From contig CAJNDS010002318.1 of NCBI GenBank assembly GCA_905221605.1, positions 126,001 to 190,000 of the forward strand: 64,000 nt of DNA, in the 5' to 3' direction. Each line of letters opens with the position of its first letter. Position 1 is the first letter of the stretch. This document shows, piece by piece, positions 22,416 through 32,151 of the stretch. The position numbers were made by a program, and so were the translations under genes. Source of the stretch: Symbiodinium natans. Lineage: Eukaryota; Sar; Dinophyceae; Suessiales; Symbiodiniaceae. Below the pieces are notes generated by a model that worked only from the letters and a program-made list of their open reading frames with translations, was not told the origin of the DNA and made no database searches.

Positions 22416-22646
22416 TCACATATACCCCAAAACCACGTTGCACTTGTTACGGGTGCGAGAAGGGCGAGCCTTGCCGATGGAGCCATCCTTCTCCGCACAG
22501 GACAAGCCACACTTGCAGTAGACGAAGTTGTCCCAGAAGCTCTGGGGCAGCGCTTCCAGCGCCGTCGCGGGAAGTTGAGGGATGTCCTCGGCCACAACGA
22601 CGGCTAGCAGAGCCACGGCAACAAAGCTGCGGAGAGCCATGGCCAT
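22416..22646 (-). CDS. Small secreted protein, N-terminal exon
   Basis: Starting at the ATG at 22644-22646, the minus frame has a clear signal peptide (MALRSFVAVALLAVVVAED) followed by a 50-residue mature part with a CKCGLSC cysteine pair. The frame ends after NVVLGYM. A GT word just before the stop could be a splice donor (GGG|GTATAT), so this may be only the first exon. The upstream part of the open frame looks non-coding and includes a hairpin repeat. Function unknown; secretion is inferred from the signal peptide. Confidence 0.5.
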   Translation of the reverse strand: MAMALRSFVAVALLAVVVAEDIPQLPATALEALPQSFWDNFVYCKCGLSCAEKDGSIGKARPSRTRNKCNVVLGYM

Positions 22647-22761
22647 CGGCAAGCTAGTGAAGCGAGGAAACGGGGCAAGGACTTGCTGAGAAACCCCAAA
22701 TGGCTGCTGGCATGAAGCTTCCCGCGAGAACACGATGGCTCTCAAGCCAAAATCCGCTTGA

Positions 22762-22890
22762 TGTCTAGTGGGAGGATCATGGGACTTAGTGAGTAAGGTT
22801 ATAGGAACTCGAATTGGGGCTGCACGTAACCAGAACAAAAGTTACCTCTCTTATAACCCTAGTTACTAAGTCCCATGATCCTCCAAGTAG
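22762..22890. repeat. MITE-like foldback upstream of the secreted-protein exon
   Basis: Arms of about 35-38 nt: left GGAGGATCATGGGACTTAGT and on, right its reverse complement ending GTCCCATGATCCTCC. They enclose about 50 nt. A single-arm copy with the same core (GATCATGGGACTCAGTAAGT) lies at about 22366, so the family is repeated. Confidence 0.65.
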
Positions 22891-23356
22891 ATGCCCTCAT
22901 CCTGTCGGGTGAGAGCACTGCCTCTGTTCACGGAGCCGCTTGAAACCCGCGCCTTGAAGCATCGCCCTAACATCAAGCAGTGGAATTCAGAAGTCATGTA
23001 AGGTGCTTCAAAATTTTAAAAGGGCCTTGGGGTTCTGGATGGTTTACTTTTAGTAAGCAACCCTTAGGATGGTAATTCGGCCCCTGACTATCTGAAGGGC
23101 CATGACGCTTCCGCCGCCTCCAGGGGGAGGATGCCGTCTAGTTTCAAGTTCCATCCAGAACTCAAGGGACTAAAGGAGGGTTTAGTGTAGGGTTTAGGGT
23201 TAGGGTTTAGGGTTTCGTGTTTAGGGTTTCCCTTAAAGGGACCTTTGGGGTTTTATAGAGGCTTGATCCTCCTGTTGTCCCGTAAAGAACGCCACAAAAA
23301 GCGGGTTTCCAACAATGAGCGGCATCGGATTTCGTGGTCCTGAAAAGACCGCGTCT
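22891..23356. other. Spacer with short telomere-like tract
   Basis: TTTAGGG words at 23180-23230. Otherwise no recognisable feature before the satellite. Confidence 0.5.
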
Positions 23357-24903
23357 TAATAATCTTCATTAATCTTATTAATCTTATTCATCTTATTCAT
23401 CTTATTCTCATCTTATTCTCATCTTATTCTCATCTTATTCTCATCTTATTCTCATCTTATTCTCATCTTATTCTCATCTTATTCTCATCTTATTCTCATC
23501 TTATTCTCAACTTATTCTCATCTTATTCTCATCTTATTCTCATCTTATTCTCATCTTATTCATCTTATTCATCTTATTCATCTTATTCTCATCTTATTCA
23601 TCTTATTCAGCATATTCATTTTATTCATCTTATTCATCTTATTCATATTATTCATCATATTCATCTCATTCATCTTATTAATCTTATTAATCCTATTAAT
23701 CCTATTAATTTTATCAACCTTATTAATCTTATTAATCTGATTAAATTCTTCTTCATTTTTAAATTTTAATCTTTACAATCCTTTTAATCGTTTTAATCTT
23801 ATTAATCTATTAATCTTATTATCTATATTAATTCTTATTCATCTTATTCATATTATTTCATTCTTATTCACTTACTAATCGTATTCATTATCCATCTTAA
23901 TTCATCTTTTAAGCATAATCTTTTTTGTTTAATCTATGAATTCTTATCATTCTTATTCATCTTATTCATTCTTATTCTTTTTTCATCTTATTCATAGTAT
24001 CTTCTTATTCATCCTTATTCATCTTATTCATCTTATTATCATCTATTCACTTATTCGTATTATCAGCTTTCATCTATTCATGTGATTCATCGATTCATCT
24101 TATGCATCTTATCTTATTATCATTATTATCATCTTATTGGTTCATCTATATGAATCTTATCTTCTTATTCATCTTATTCGATTATGTCATTATTCATCTT
24201 ATTCATGTTTTCATTTATTCATCTTTTATGCATCTTATGAATCTTATTCATCTATTTCATTATTCATACTATTTATCTTATCATCTTATTAATCCTATTC
24301 ATATTATTCATCTATTCATCTTATTATCATCTTATTATCTTTATTCATCTTATTCATCTTATTCATCTTATTCATCTTATTCATCTTATTCATCTTATTC
24401 ATCTTATTCATCTTACTCATCTTATTCATCTTATTAATCTTATTAATCTTATTAATCTTATTAATCTTATTAATCTTATGAATCTTATGAATCTTATGAA
24501 TCTTATTAATCTTATTAATCTTATTAATCTTATTAGTCTTATTAATCTTATTAATCTTATTAATCTTATTAATCTTATTAATCTTATTAATCTTTGTAAT
24601 CTGAGTAATCTTATTAATCTTTGTAATCTGAGTAATCTTATTTATCTTATTAATCTTTTGAATCTTTTTTAATCTCATGAATCTCATGAATCTCATGAAT
24701 CTCATGAATCTCATGAATCTCACGAATCTCACGAATCTCGTTCATCTTCTTCATCTTCTTCATCTTCTTCATCTTCTTCATCTTCTTCATCTTCTTCATC
24801 TGCTTTATCTTCTTAATCTTCTTGATCTTCATAATCTTCTTAATCTTATTAGTCTTAGTAATCTTAGTCTTAGTATTAATATTAATAATATTCTTAATAT
24901 GAC
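23357..24903. repeat. CTTATTCAT/CTTATTAAT satellite of about 1.5 kb
   Basis: A tandem array with unit drift. An 11-mer CTTATTCTCAT block (23.40-23.56 kb) gives way to the 9-mer CTTATTCAT with decayed spacing (23.6-24.3 kb). Clean 9-mer CTTATTCAT follows (24.34-24.43), then CTTATTAAT (24.43-24.65), CTCATGAAT (24.67-24.74) and CTTCTTCAT (24.74-24.80). Open frames on both strands (NLINLI, MNKMNK) are by-products. Confidence 0.95.
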
Positions 24904-25740
24904 TAGAATTGGGGTTCTGTTGAGGAGCTTTTGCAGTTACCATTGAAGGAGAGATCTTGCCATATCGGCATGCTTTTTAGCGCCAGTGATTCTGCTATTC
25001 AGCCGCTTTGAAGAAAGATCCCTAATGCTGGCAGCAAAAACCATTTTTGAAAAAACCTCTTTGCGGTGCTTTGTTTTGATTGGCGGTCAGCAAGCCGCCA
25101 GTCCGCCACAAGAAGAGCCAGACCATGCGCTTGGGCCTCACTACTTGGAACATTAATCATGAGCAGCAAGTCATTCAATCAGCCGCACACCACTCAGGAC
25201 CTGTGGAACTCGAGAGCAGGAACGGCGTTCGCGCGTGAAAGCACACAAGAAAGATGCAATATATGGTGCGCATGATTTTCAAGTCTTGAATTGGTTGATC
25301 CACATCCACACATTCAAACTCATTCAGCACGGCAGCCTTGGCCTTAAAGCCAGTGTTAGTGGGAACAAGAAAACCATAACCTTTGCCCCGGCTTCCTGCT
25401 GGTCACTTGCAGAGCATTCCTCTGGTTGTTCCACTATTGTTCTGCGTTTGGCGCGACAGTTACAGACAAACTTCGCTGGTCTCTGAAACAAGTCTTGAAA
25501 GTCGTGGGAGATGATGCTTCAGCAGCAATTTATAATGTCAGGTCACCCCATGTCTTTATTTTGAGTAGTAGACAATCCATGCAATTCCTGCTGACCACAT
25601 AATCATACGTAGCATGCCCTTATAACTCCAACGCATCCGTCAGGCCTATGTTGCCATCTGTCCAGCATGCAAGCCCGAAGAAGTTTCTGGAGTCTAAGAG
25701 GACTCTTTTGAATGGTATGCAGCCTTTTGCAAAACCCGGC
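24904..25740. other. Unresolved DNA
   Basis: Short plus frames (25066-25275, 25235-25486) have no recognised domain and no strong splice framing. Nothing else seen. Confidence 0.35.
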
Positions 25741-26245
25741 TCTCTTCTTTTGTGTTTTTCCATCCCCCTGGTTTCTCGTTTTTGTTTCTTGTGCTCATTT
25801 TTCGAAAATCATTGGAGAAGTATCAGGAGAATGATTTTAAATTCCACCTCTGCCGCAGCCACCCCCCCCTCATTTGCTGCTTGTTGTTGCCAGCCCACCC
25901 CTCTCCCCGTGTAGAATGGAAAAGCTGAAGAAAGGAGTAAGGGTAAGGGAAAGGAAAGGAGCTGGAGTTAGGGTTCGGGTTAGCCCCAACCCTGCTGTCA
26001 GGTAGGGTTGGGGTTAACCCAACCCGAACGCGAGTTGGGGTTCAGGCTATCCTAACCTGCTACCTGGAGTTGGGCTTTCTGTCAACCTGAACCCTAACTC
26101 AGGTTGGGGTTCGGGTCGAATTCGAACCCTAATACCACGTTAGGGTCCGGGTTAACCTTAACCTTAACCTGGGCTAGGGTTGGCCCGTCCCGAGGTTGTA
26201 GCCTGAGTTGAACCCTAACCCTCAACCCCAGCCTGCAGGGTATGC
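25741..26245 (+). repeat. Long inverted repeat, left copy
   Basis: The sequence is repeated, inverted and with gaps, at 51405-51725. Shared words include CGAAAATCATTGGAGAAGTA, TTTAAATTCCACC, TCTCCCCGT, ACGTTAGGGTCCGGGTTAAC and CCCTCAACCCCAGCC, in the same order. The inner part (25970-26240) is a GGGTTAACCC-type imperfect palindrome of telomere-like words. Both copies end, on the side facing inward, with the same GGGTATG, next to coding sequence of a retroelement. It may be a dispersed repeat or 5' flank, or termini of a larger unit. Confidence 0.7.
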
Positions 26246-26428
26246 TCACTGTCTCGGTCCTGCTGGATCGACGAGTACCCCATCACGGAGAACTACCTAG
26301 TCCGGATCGATCAAGATCACCGCTTCGCAATCCCGGAGTTCATACACGAGGCACCATGGCTACCAGCCTGCAGCAAATCTATGACAGCTTAGGGCAAGAA
26401 GTAGATCCACAATTGACTTCACAACATC

Positions 26429-28070
26429 ATGACCACGGTCACCTTCTTCCAGTTCTACCAGTTGATCAACTCGAACCAGGGCAAGCGCCATGGTGGAGAC
26501 GCCCAATCAAACCTGAACTATTACACATGTTGCCACAAGTGGAGCCCCACCACTGGGAACTACAAGAAGACGGCCACCAGTCATCCGGTATTACCCCAAC
26601 CGGATGAGTTTTCTACCCAAGCAGCTCGTCCACAAGTTCCCGTCCATCACTCAAGAGGCACAGAGAAGCGTCCTCATGTCCTGGAACGAGTATATCGATG
26701 ACCCGGCTACTCACGTACAGATGATCCGCCACGCAGAATCCCTCAAAGAGGACTCCGAGAAGCGCCGGCACCACCAAGTCAAAACACTATTCAGGGACAT
26801 TATGACGGGCCCCTCTGGACTTCGCATCCTGCAGTTCACGGCATACCAGTTTCGCATGATGGTACGCAAAGGCACCAACCCCGATATGACCACTATGCCC
26901 AACATATACCAGCTGTGGCATTGGGGATACGTCAAGTTCAAAAGCGTCAACGAGGAACTCTGGATTTTCGCACACAATTTTGCGGACCCTCAACTCATGG
27001 CCAGGCTGGAACAAACGTGCGTTCACTTCCACAGGATTTGGGCCACGCAAGTTGTTCCTAGCACAGCAGGTCTTGTGCCCATCCTACCCAAGACACAAGA
27101 CCTATGCGTCGTGATCCACAACACCAATCCTCCGTTTCACCAACCCATGACAGCCAGATACAACACCATCTCCGGCATCATGACCTCTCAGGCCGTCAGC
27201 AACATCGTATTTCGCAAAATCCATGCCGACGTACAACTACACAGAACGTGGCCTAGTGTGGATGCGACCACTCAGTCGGATTATGAGGATGATACTTTTA
27301 TACTACCAGATCATTGGCCGACCAACATATGGACCGACACATTGCAAAAGTTGACCACCACATCTCCATGGACGGCACCATTGGAATCCGACATCAGAAC
27401 CAAGCTCACCGTTGACCACATCTTCCACGACGTGATCCCACACATGATTTGGACGCCCAGGTTCGCCATACCGATGACGTCACAACAGCTTCATGCCATC
27501 CAAATATCCACCAAAGCAGCACACGTACTTCACCGACTATGGGATCCACTTATTTTCACGTTTGCTGATCCGTGCCATGCATCACGTGGCCATGATACCA
27601 GACAATCCAGTCAACCGCAAATATCGGAAAAGTTCTACAAGATCGACGACGAAGGCAACATTCCCATGATAGCCATACCGGCCAGCAGTGTTAGAGAAGC
27701 ACATGCAGACTGGGCGTGGTTCCAATCTCAGCAGGAACCACAAACACCGTTCAGATGGCTTGCACTACCACTTGCCACTACTACTTTGACCAGAAACCAT
27801 TCAGTTTTCTGGATCAAAGCTGACCCAGGCCAGCAATCGCAACGCCGCCACGCTCGACATGTTCATCAACACAGTTGGTTCACATTGGATGGAGTGTTCC
27901 AACCATTCCACCATGATCCTCCACTTGAACCGAACCAGGCTGTCCCCACACCGACGCGGCAGCAGGAGTGGGAAGACTTCATTGGCCAACGACGAGCTCT
28001 CCTTGAACTACAACGATGTACCACGAAGGATCGACCAGAAGAACCACATGAGTGGCATCATGCACGTTGA
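26429..28070 (+). CDS. orfA, unknown protein, frame-broken near 5' end
   Basis: The long frame from the ATG at 26604 gives 488 residues. Natural-looking coding sequence starts earlier: 26429-26580 in another frame (TFFQFYQLINSNQGK..., with CCHKW), and VIRYYPNRMSFLPKQL reads across the switch, so a small indel near 26580 broke the gene. An even earlier piece at 26267-26360 (IDEYPITENYLVRIDQDH) also looks coding. The protein is mostly polar, rich in His, Trp and Thr, and has no signal peptide or membrane span. No family recognised. Position at the head of the ORF row and neighbours suggest a structural or nucleic-acid-packaging role, but this is a guess. Confidence 0.55.
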
Positions 28071-28305
28071 AAGTATCATTTGCAGAGAGAGTTGCCGACC
28101 TTGTTTCACCATACCATGTGCACCCATGCAACGTGACTTGATTCCGGAGCGATCACTGCCCTGCCCATGACATGTAAGCATGACACATCCCATGCACGCG
28201 GCATGTGATCATGAGAATCGAGAGCGCTCTACATGCTTGTTCATGCCGTTGCAGCATCTATCCCAAGTTTCACAGCACGCTTCAGAGCCAAATCGCATTC
28301 ACGAC
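28071..28305 (+). other. CATG-rich linker between orfA and orfB
   Basis: About ten CATG words fall in 235 nt (for instance CCCATGACATGTAAGCATGA). Similar CATG clusters lie in the orfC-orfD, orfD-orfE and orfE-orfF linkers but not inside the ORFs at this density. It may hold trans-splicing, internal initiation or RNA-structure signals; none could be identified by eye. Confidence 0.4.
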
Positions 28306-29997
28306 ATGACGGACAGAGCCCGACGACATGATGATTACAGAAATCGTTCTCCTGACCGACACCAAGAGCGACACTTCGCCAGACCGTCCAGGAGATTCAG
28401 TACACCACGACCTTCAAGGCGGCAGAGAAGCAGATCACGCCAGCCCCGATCCTCCTTCGCATCAAGAAGAAGCTCTATTCCACTCTCGGGACAGACACAC
28501 GGGAAGCATCGATCATCAAGGACAAATAGTCCGAGACGCTCCCTTAGCACAAGAAGTGCAGCACGCAGTCGAAGCCCTAGATTTACAGGCCACCAGAGAC
28601 TTCCAGTGTACCGCAACTCACCGGCCACCTCTCAACCGTCCACCGCGACTACGCCCCACCCCACTCAACCCAAAACCCGAGCCAAAGAGATCTTGAGAGA
28701 CATCTTCAGTCAACCTGACAACGACCTCCCGGAGCATTGGGACACCACGGACACGCTCTACGACCAAAACCAGTACGGTGGACTACAGATGCCCAGAACG
28801 GTTCCGACCACAGCATCGGCACGCAAGAACGGTACGTCAGGTATGGATCCGTTGGACATCAAAGTTTGGCAAGTGGCTTTCGAAGGCAAACACAACTATA
28901 TGCTTCGACAATTAGCGAATGGGAGATGGACACAGTTTCAAGGACACAAGTCATTGCCGGACGCGATCTTCCACATGAAATTGTCCACCTTCATTCGCAA
29001 CCGAGGCATTCGTGTCGAAACCATTGCAGTCAACTACTGGAAGTGGAAGAACGGCACAGAGATGCTCCCTAGCGAAGCTCAACGCAAAGAAGCCATGGAC
29101 CTCCTCGTCAGCAACATCGGAGACCTCCTCATGCGCTACAACAACCCACCAGCAGTCCAACCTCAAGTACGAGCTCAACTTGCTGAGAAGGAAGCTGAGA
29201 TTGCAAATCTACGTGCCCAACTTGCCAGCCAGAACCGCAAAACACCCTTTCCCCAAGGCATCATCCCACCCACCCAGACACAAATGCCACAGTTCTTCGA
29301 GGCGGCACAAGGCCACACGCAGCCTTCTTTGACACAAGCAGGAGCACACGCCACCGTACCCATGGCCCAGATGGCAAGCACCTCCCAACCAGCCTCAATC
29401 AGCCAAACAAACCCAGTTAACCAAGCTCCATCGATCCAGACCATGCCACCTCCGCCCCCTCCAGCCCAACTCCAAACCCACGTGGACGCGGACTTTGATG
29501 ACGCTCACATCGGCGGCATAGACACACCATCCTACCAACCCAGCCCGGTTTCAGATGCCCCCACGCCCAAGCCCTCCCCGGCACCCCAACCATTTGACTC
29601 GCCCAACACCAGACAGAACAAGGTGCTGCTTGACCTCGTGAAGACCTTCGACACCGATGAACTCATCCAGTACCTCAGCGACATTGCACCCAAGGCGGAA
29701 CAGTCTGAGGCCATCAAGATGGACAAAATCAAACAGGTTCACGAACTCACAAGCTCGCTGACGCGATATGCAGCACCATCGGCTACGTCGTGGATAAATA
29801 CCTTGAAGCTGAGTGGACCAAGACTGCAAGCTCAAAAGGATATAGCCACACGTCTCACTGTCTTCGCGGAGGCCAACCCCAAGAGCGAAGCATACCAAGC
29901 CATGGTGAAAGCTTGGTCACTTCCGAAGTTATCCAACACAGCTGGCACAGCAGCAGTGGCCACAATGGTCGCCGGTCTCGCGGCTTACCTACATTGA
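28306..29997 (+). CDS. orfB, RS-rich and coiled-coil structural-type protein
   Basis: The ATG at 28306 (MTDRARRHDDYRNRS) is preferred; the open frame extends upstream into the CATG linker. Order of parts for the 563-residue product: an Arg/Ser-rich N-terminus (about residues 1-90, SRSR, RSPR words), a globular part (DPLDIKVWQVAFEGKHNYML to LLMRYNN), a short coiled coil (VRAQLAEKEAEIANLRAQLA), a Gln/Pro-rich linker, and a helical C-terminal part (DLVKTFDTDELIQYLSDIAP onward). It ends in a hydrophobic tail (AAVATMVAGLAAYLH). Basic arm plus coiled coil suggests RNA binding and self-assembly, like a Gag, but no Gag family is recognised. The frame is intact. orfC starts 49 nt downstream. Confidence 0.7.
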   Translation: MTDRARRHDDYRNRSPDRHQERHFARPSRRFSTPRPSRRQRSRSRQPRSSFASRRSSIPLSGQTHGKHRSSRTNSPRRSLSTRSAARSRSPRFTGHQRLPVYRNSPATSQPSTATTPHPTQPKTRAKEILRDIFSQPDNDLPEHWDTTDTLYDQNQYGGLQMPRTVPTTASARKNGTSGMDPLDIKVWQVAFEGKHNYMLRQLANGRWTQFQGHKSLPDAIFHMKLSTFIRNRGIRVETIAVNYWKWKNGTEMLPSEAQRKEAMDLLVSNIGDLLMRYNNPPAVQPQVRAQLAEKEAEIANLRAQLASQNRKTPFPQGIIPPTQTQMPQFFEAAQGHTQPSLTQAGAHATVPMAQMASTSQPASISQTNPVNQAPSIQTMPPPPPPAQLQTHVDADFDDAHIGGIDTPSYQPSPVSDAPTPKPSPAPQPFDSPNTRQNKVLLDLVKTFDTDELIQYLSDIAPKAEQSEAIKMDKIKQVHELTSSLTRYAAPSATSWINTLKLSGPRLQAQKDIATRLTVFAEANPKSEAYQAMVKAWSLPKLSNTAGTAAVATMVAGLAAYLH

Positions 29998-30045
29998 CTA
30001 GGCACCTTATTGACATTCACACAACCATCCGGACGCCTCAACAAA

Positions 30046-31308
30046 ATGCACACCTCCATGATGAGGTGTATGGACATCGCGAAAGACGTGGTCCAGTACA
30101 CCTATCACCGCATCCCTTTTCTACACCGATATTCCACCTGGCTCTATGGCAAATTTTGGATCACAACCCTATGGCATTTTCCTCGACGAAAAGTCGAAAA
30201 ACGACGACTCGCCCGCCTTCGAGAATTTCACCGTCTCACCCCGCAGAGCTACACATTCGAGTTCTTCAACACGCCGAACGCAGTATATTGGCGAGTGGAC
30301 CATTCACGATTACATGAACGCATGTATGTCGGCAGCACAACCAACAAGATCACCACACGGGAAGACAACAGAAGCAGAAAGCACGATTCTGTGGCTGCCC
30401 AGAAGCTGGTCAATGCAGAGCCGGCCATTCACTACTGGCACGCCACTGGCACGTACTGGGAATATGTACCGGTCAAAGTCCGACACGCTCGTGATGTGGC
30501 AGAACTTCACATGCTCGAACAGTCAGACATATCAGACCTTCAACCATCCCTCAACGCACCCTTCATCTACAAGCACTTCAAAGAAGACACTGGTCGCACA
30601 TTCCAACCACAAGTCATTGCCAATGTCAACGTATTTGCCAGCAAGCTTCGAGCTCGACTTCAGCGTCACTTACGTCGCAAAACATCCACATGGAAATCCG
30701 TCAAGACTCGAGTCGATGGCAGAGCGAGAATGTGGGGCATCATCACCGCATTGTGCTCTACTACTGCGTTGAGATGGAAGACTACACGCTCAATCCTCAA
30801 TCCCAATTTCCCCGCCGAGAACATCTACATGCTGCTACGCATGGCCAACATATTGGAGTCACCATACAAAGAATTTTGCAGATCCGCACTGACCAAAGCA
30901 CTGGAAAAGCGGGAAATGGAGTTTCCCAACATCCAACCTCTCGTCGTCAGCCTGATCCCGCCGATGGACGCATGCAAACAACATCTTCGAGAAGTTCTTC
31001 GTGCCCTACTAACGACGCACAGTCATGAATTATGTGCACTACATGTACCAAAAACTACGGTTGTGGTACGACCAGGCTCAAGTATTGAATCTCAGTGCCA
31101 CAATTGGCAAAAGATATGCTTCGGACCAAAGCTGAAAGGAAGATGCACGTGCCCCACACCTACCAGAGATCTGGACAAACACCAGGTTATCGATCTTCAT
31201 CTTCAACATGCACATCCCGATGACCCACTACACCATATCGTCACTTATTCATCCAAGACGGGGACCTTTTCAGAGCCGGCTACGTGGATATCACAAACAA
31301 CACAGGAC
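30046..31308 (+). pseudogene. orfC 5' part: GIY-YIG endonuclease domain of Penelope-like protein
   Basis: The first ATG is at 30046 (the open frame begins slightly upstream without ATG). The frame has a GIY-YIG fold pattern: NAVYWRVD as the GIY strand (about 30277), MYVGST as YIG (about 30322), then Arg (TTREDNR) and His (RKHD). Further on come the catalytic Glu and the Asn in LEQSDISDLQPSLNAPF (about 30514-30560). Further downstream is a C/H cluster (CFGPKLKGRCTCP ... HLQHAHP) that may bind zinc. GIY-YIG nucleases nick target DNA to prime Penelope reverse transcription. The frame is cut after GAC (31306-31308) by the nested element and continues in frame at 39987. Confidence 0.85.
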
Positions 31309-31566
31309 TTCGTGCTCCACTCAAGCTTACCTTTAAGCCAACAAAGAACAAAGACACATGAGCCTACACTTGGTGTGGTTCAGAGAGCGCAACGCTTACA
31401 GTAACGCACTCACTCGGACATTCCTTTTTTTCACGTGGAAGCGTGGGCAAACATGCACATGCGGGCCTCACGCCACGCAAGGACAAACCTTCTGCCTTGG
31501 AAAGCCTGTGTAGATCTACTTGGCACCTCATGCAAAGTTGCAATACGAACCCAGCACTGACTCCCC
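31308..31566 (-). repeat. Split direct repeat B2 of the nested YR retrotransposon
   Basis: 259 nt matching 31879-32137 with no difference found by eye. Named for the coding (minus) strand, where it is the 3' terminal segment. It starts CTTCGTGCTCC and ends GACTCCCC on plus. Its outer edge abuts orfC codon GAC. Confidence 0.9.
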
Positions 31567-31661
31567 CGGATGAGGGAAGCCATGCAGGCAGAAGAAGATC
31601 CACAGGCGGGATCCGTCAGGCACGGATCGGTCACACCCACTGGGATGGGCGGGCGGGCAAA
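31567..31661 (-). other. Spacer between A2 and B2
   Basis: 95 nt unique to this site, containing GGATCCGTCAGGCACGGATC, an imperfect palindrome. It lies inside the 3' terminal region and has no ORF. Confidence 0.5.
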
Positions 31662-31879
31662 GAAAATTTTCTGCATCTCTCAGCTGTCAGCCACTGTTAC
31701 CGGGCATGAAGACTGCATACAAGCTGTCAAGGTGACATGCAGAGAGAACATGAAAGATGGGCATGCAGAAAATTTTGAAAGCACTGTGAAAACTCTTTTT
31801 GTTTTTCTTAAAGGCACGGTTGCAGGCAACCTAAGCGTTCGCTCCTCACGAAGGCGCTATCAACAAGTTGACAGCAAGC
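31662..31879 (-). repeat. Split direct repeat A2 of the nested YR retrotransposon
   Basis: 218 nt matching 39770-39986 except for one extra base in an A/T run (coding strand GCAGAAAATTTTC here versus GCAGAAATTTTC in A1). Its end touches B1 at a shared C (AGCAAGCTTCGTG), the expected B1/A2 crossover point. Confidence 0.9.
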
Positions 31880-32137
31880 TTCGTGCTCCACTCAAGCTTA
31901 CCTTTAAGCCAACAAAGAACAAAGACACATGAGCCTACACTTGGTGTGGTTCAGAGAGCGCAACGCTTACAGTAACGCACTCACTCGGACATTCCTTTTT
32001 TTCACGTGGAAGCGTGGGCAAACATGCACATGCGGGCCTCACGCCACGCAAGGACAAACCTTCTGCCTTGGAAAGCCTGTGTAGATCTACTTGGCACCTC
32101 ATGCAAAGTTGCAATACGAACCCAGCACTGACTCCCC
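31879..32137 (-). repeat. Split direct repeat B1 of the nested YR retrotransposon
   Basis: Internal copy of the 259 nt B segment, directly 3' of the pol stop codon on the coding strand. It likely provides transcript 3' sequence and the template for restoring the full terminus. Confidence 0.9.
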
Positions 32138-32151
32138 ACATTATCCGACTT

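Noticed and set aside
7441-24903. CRISPR array
   Set aside because: Repeats are contiguous satellites without unique spacers, and the DNA is eukaryotic.
24102-24946. Frames of NLINLI, MNKMNK and HLLHLL repeats on both strands
   Set aside because: By-products of the CTTATTCAT satellite.
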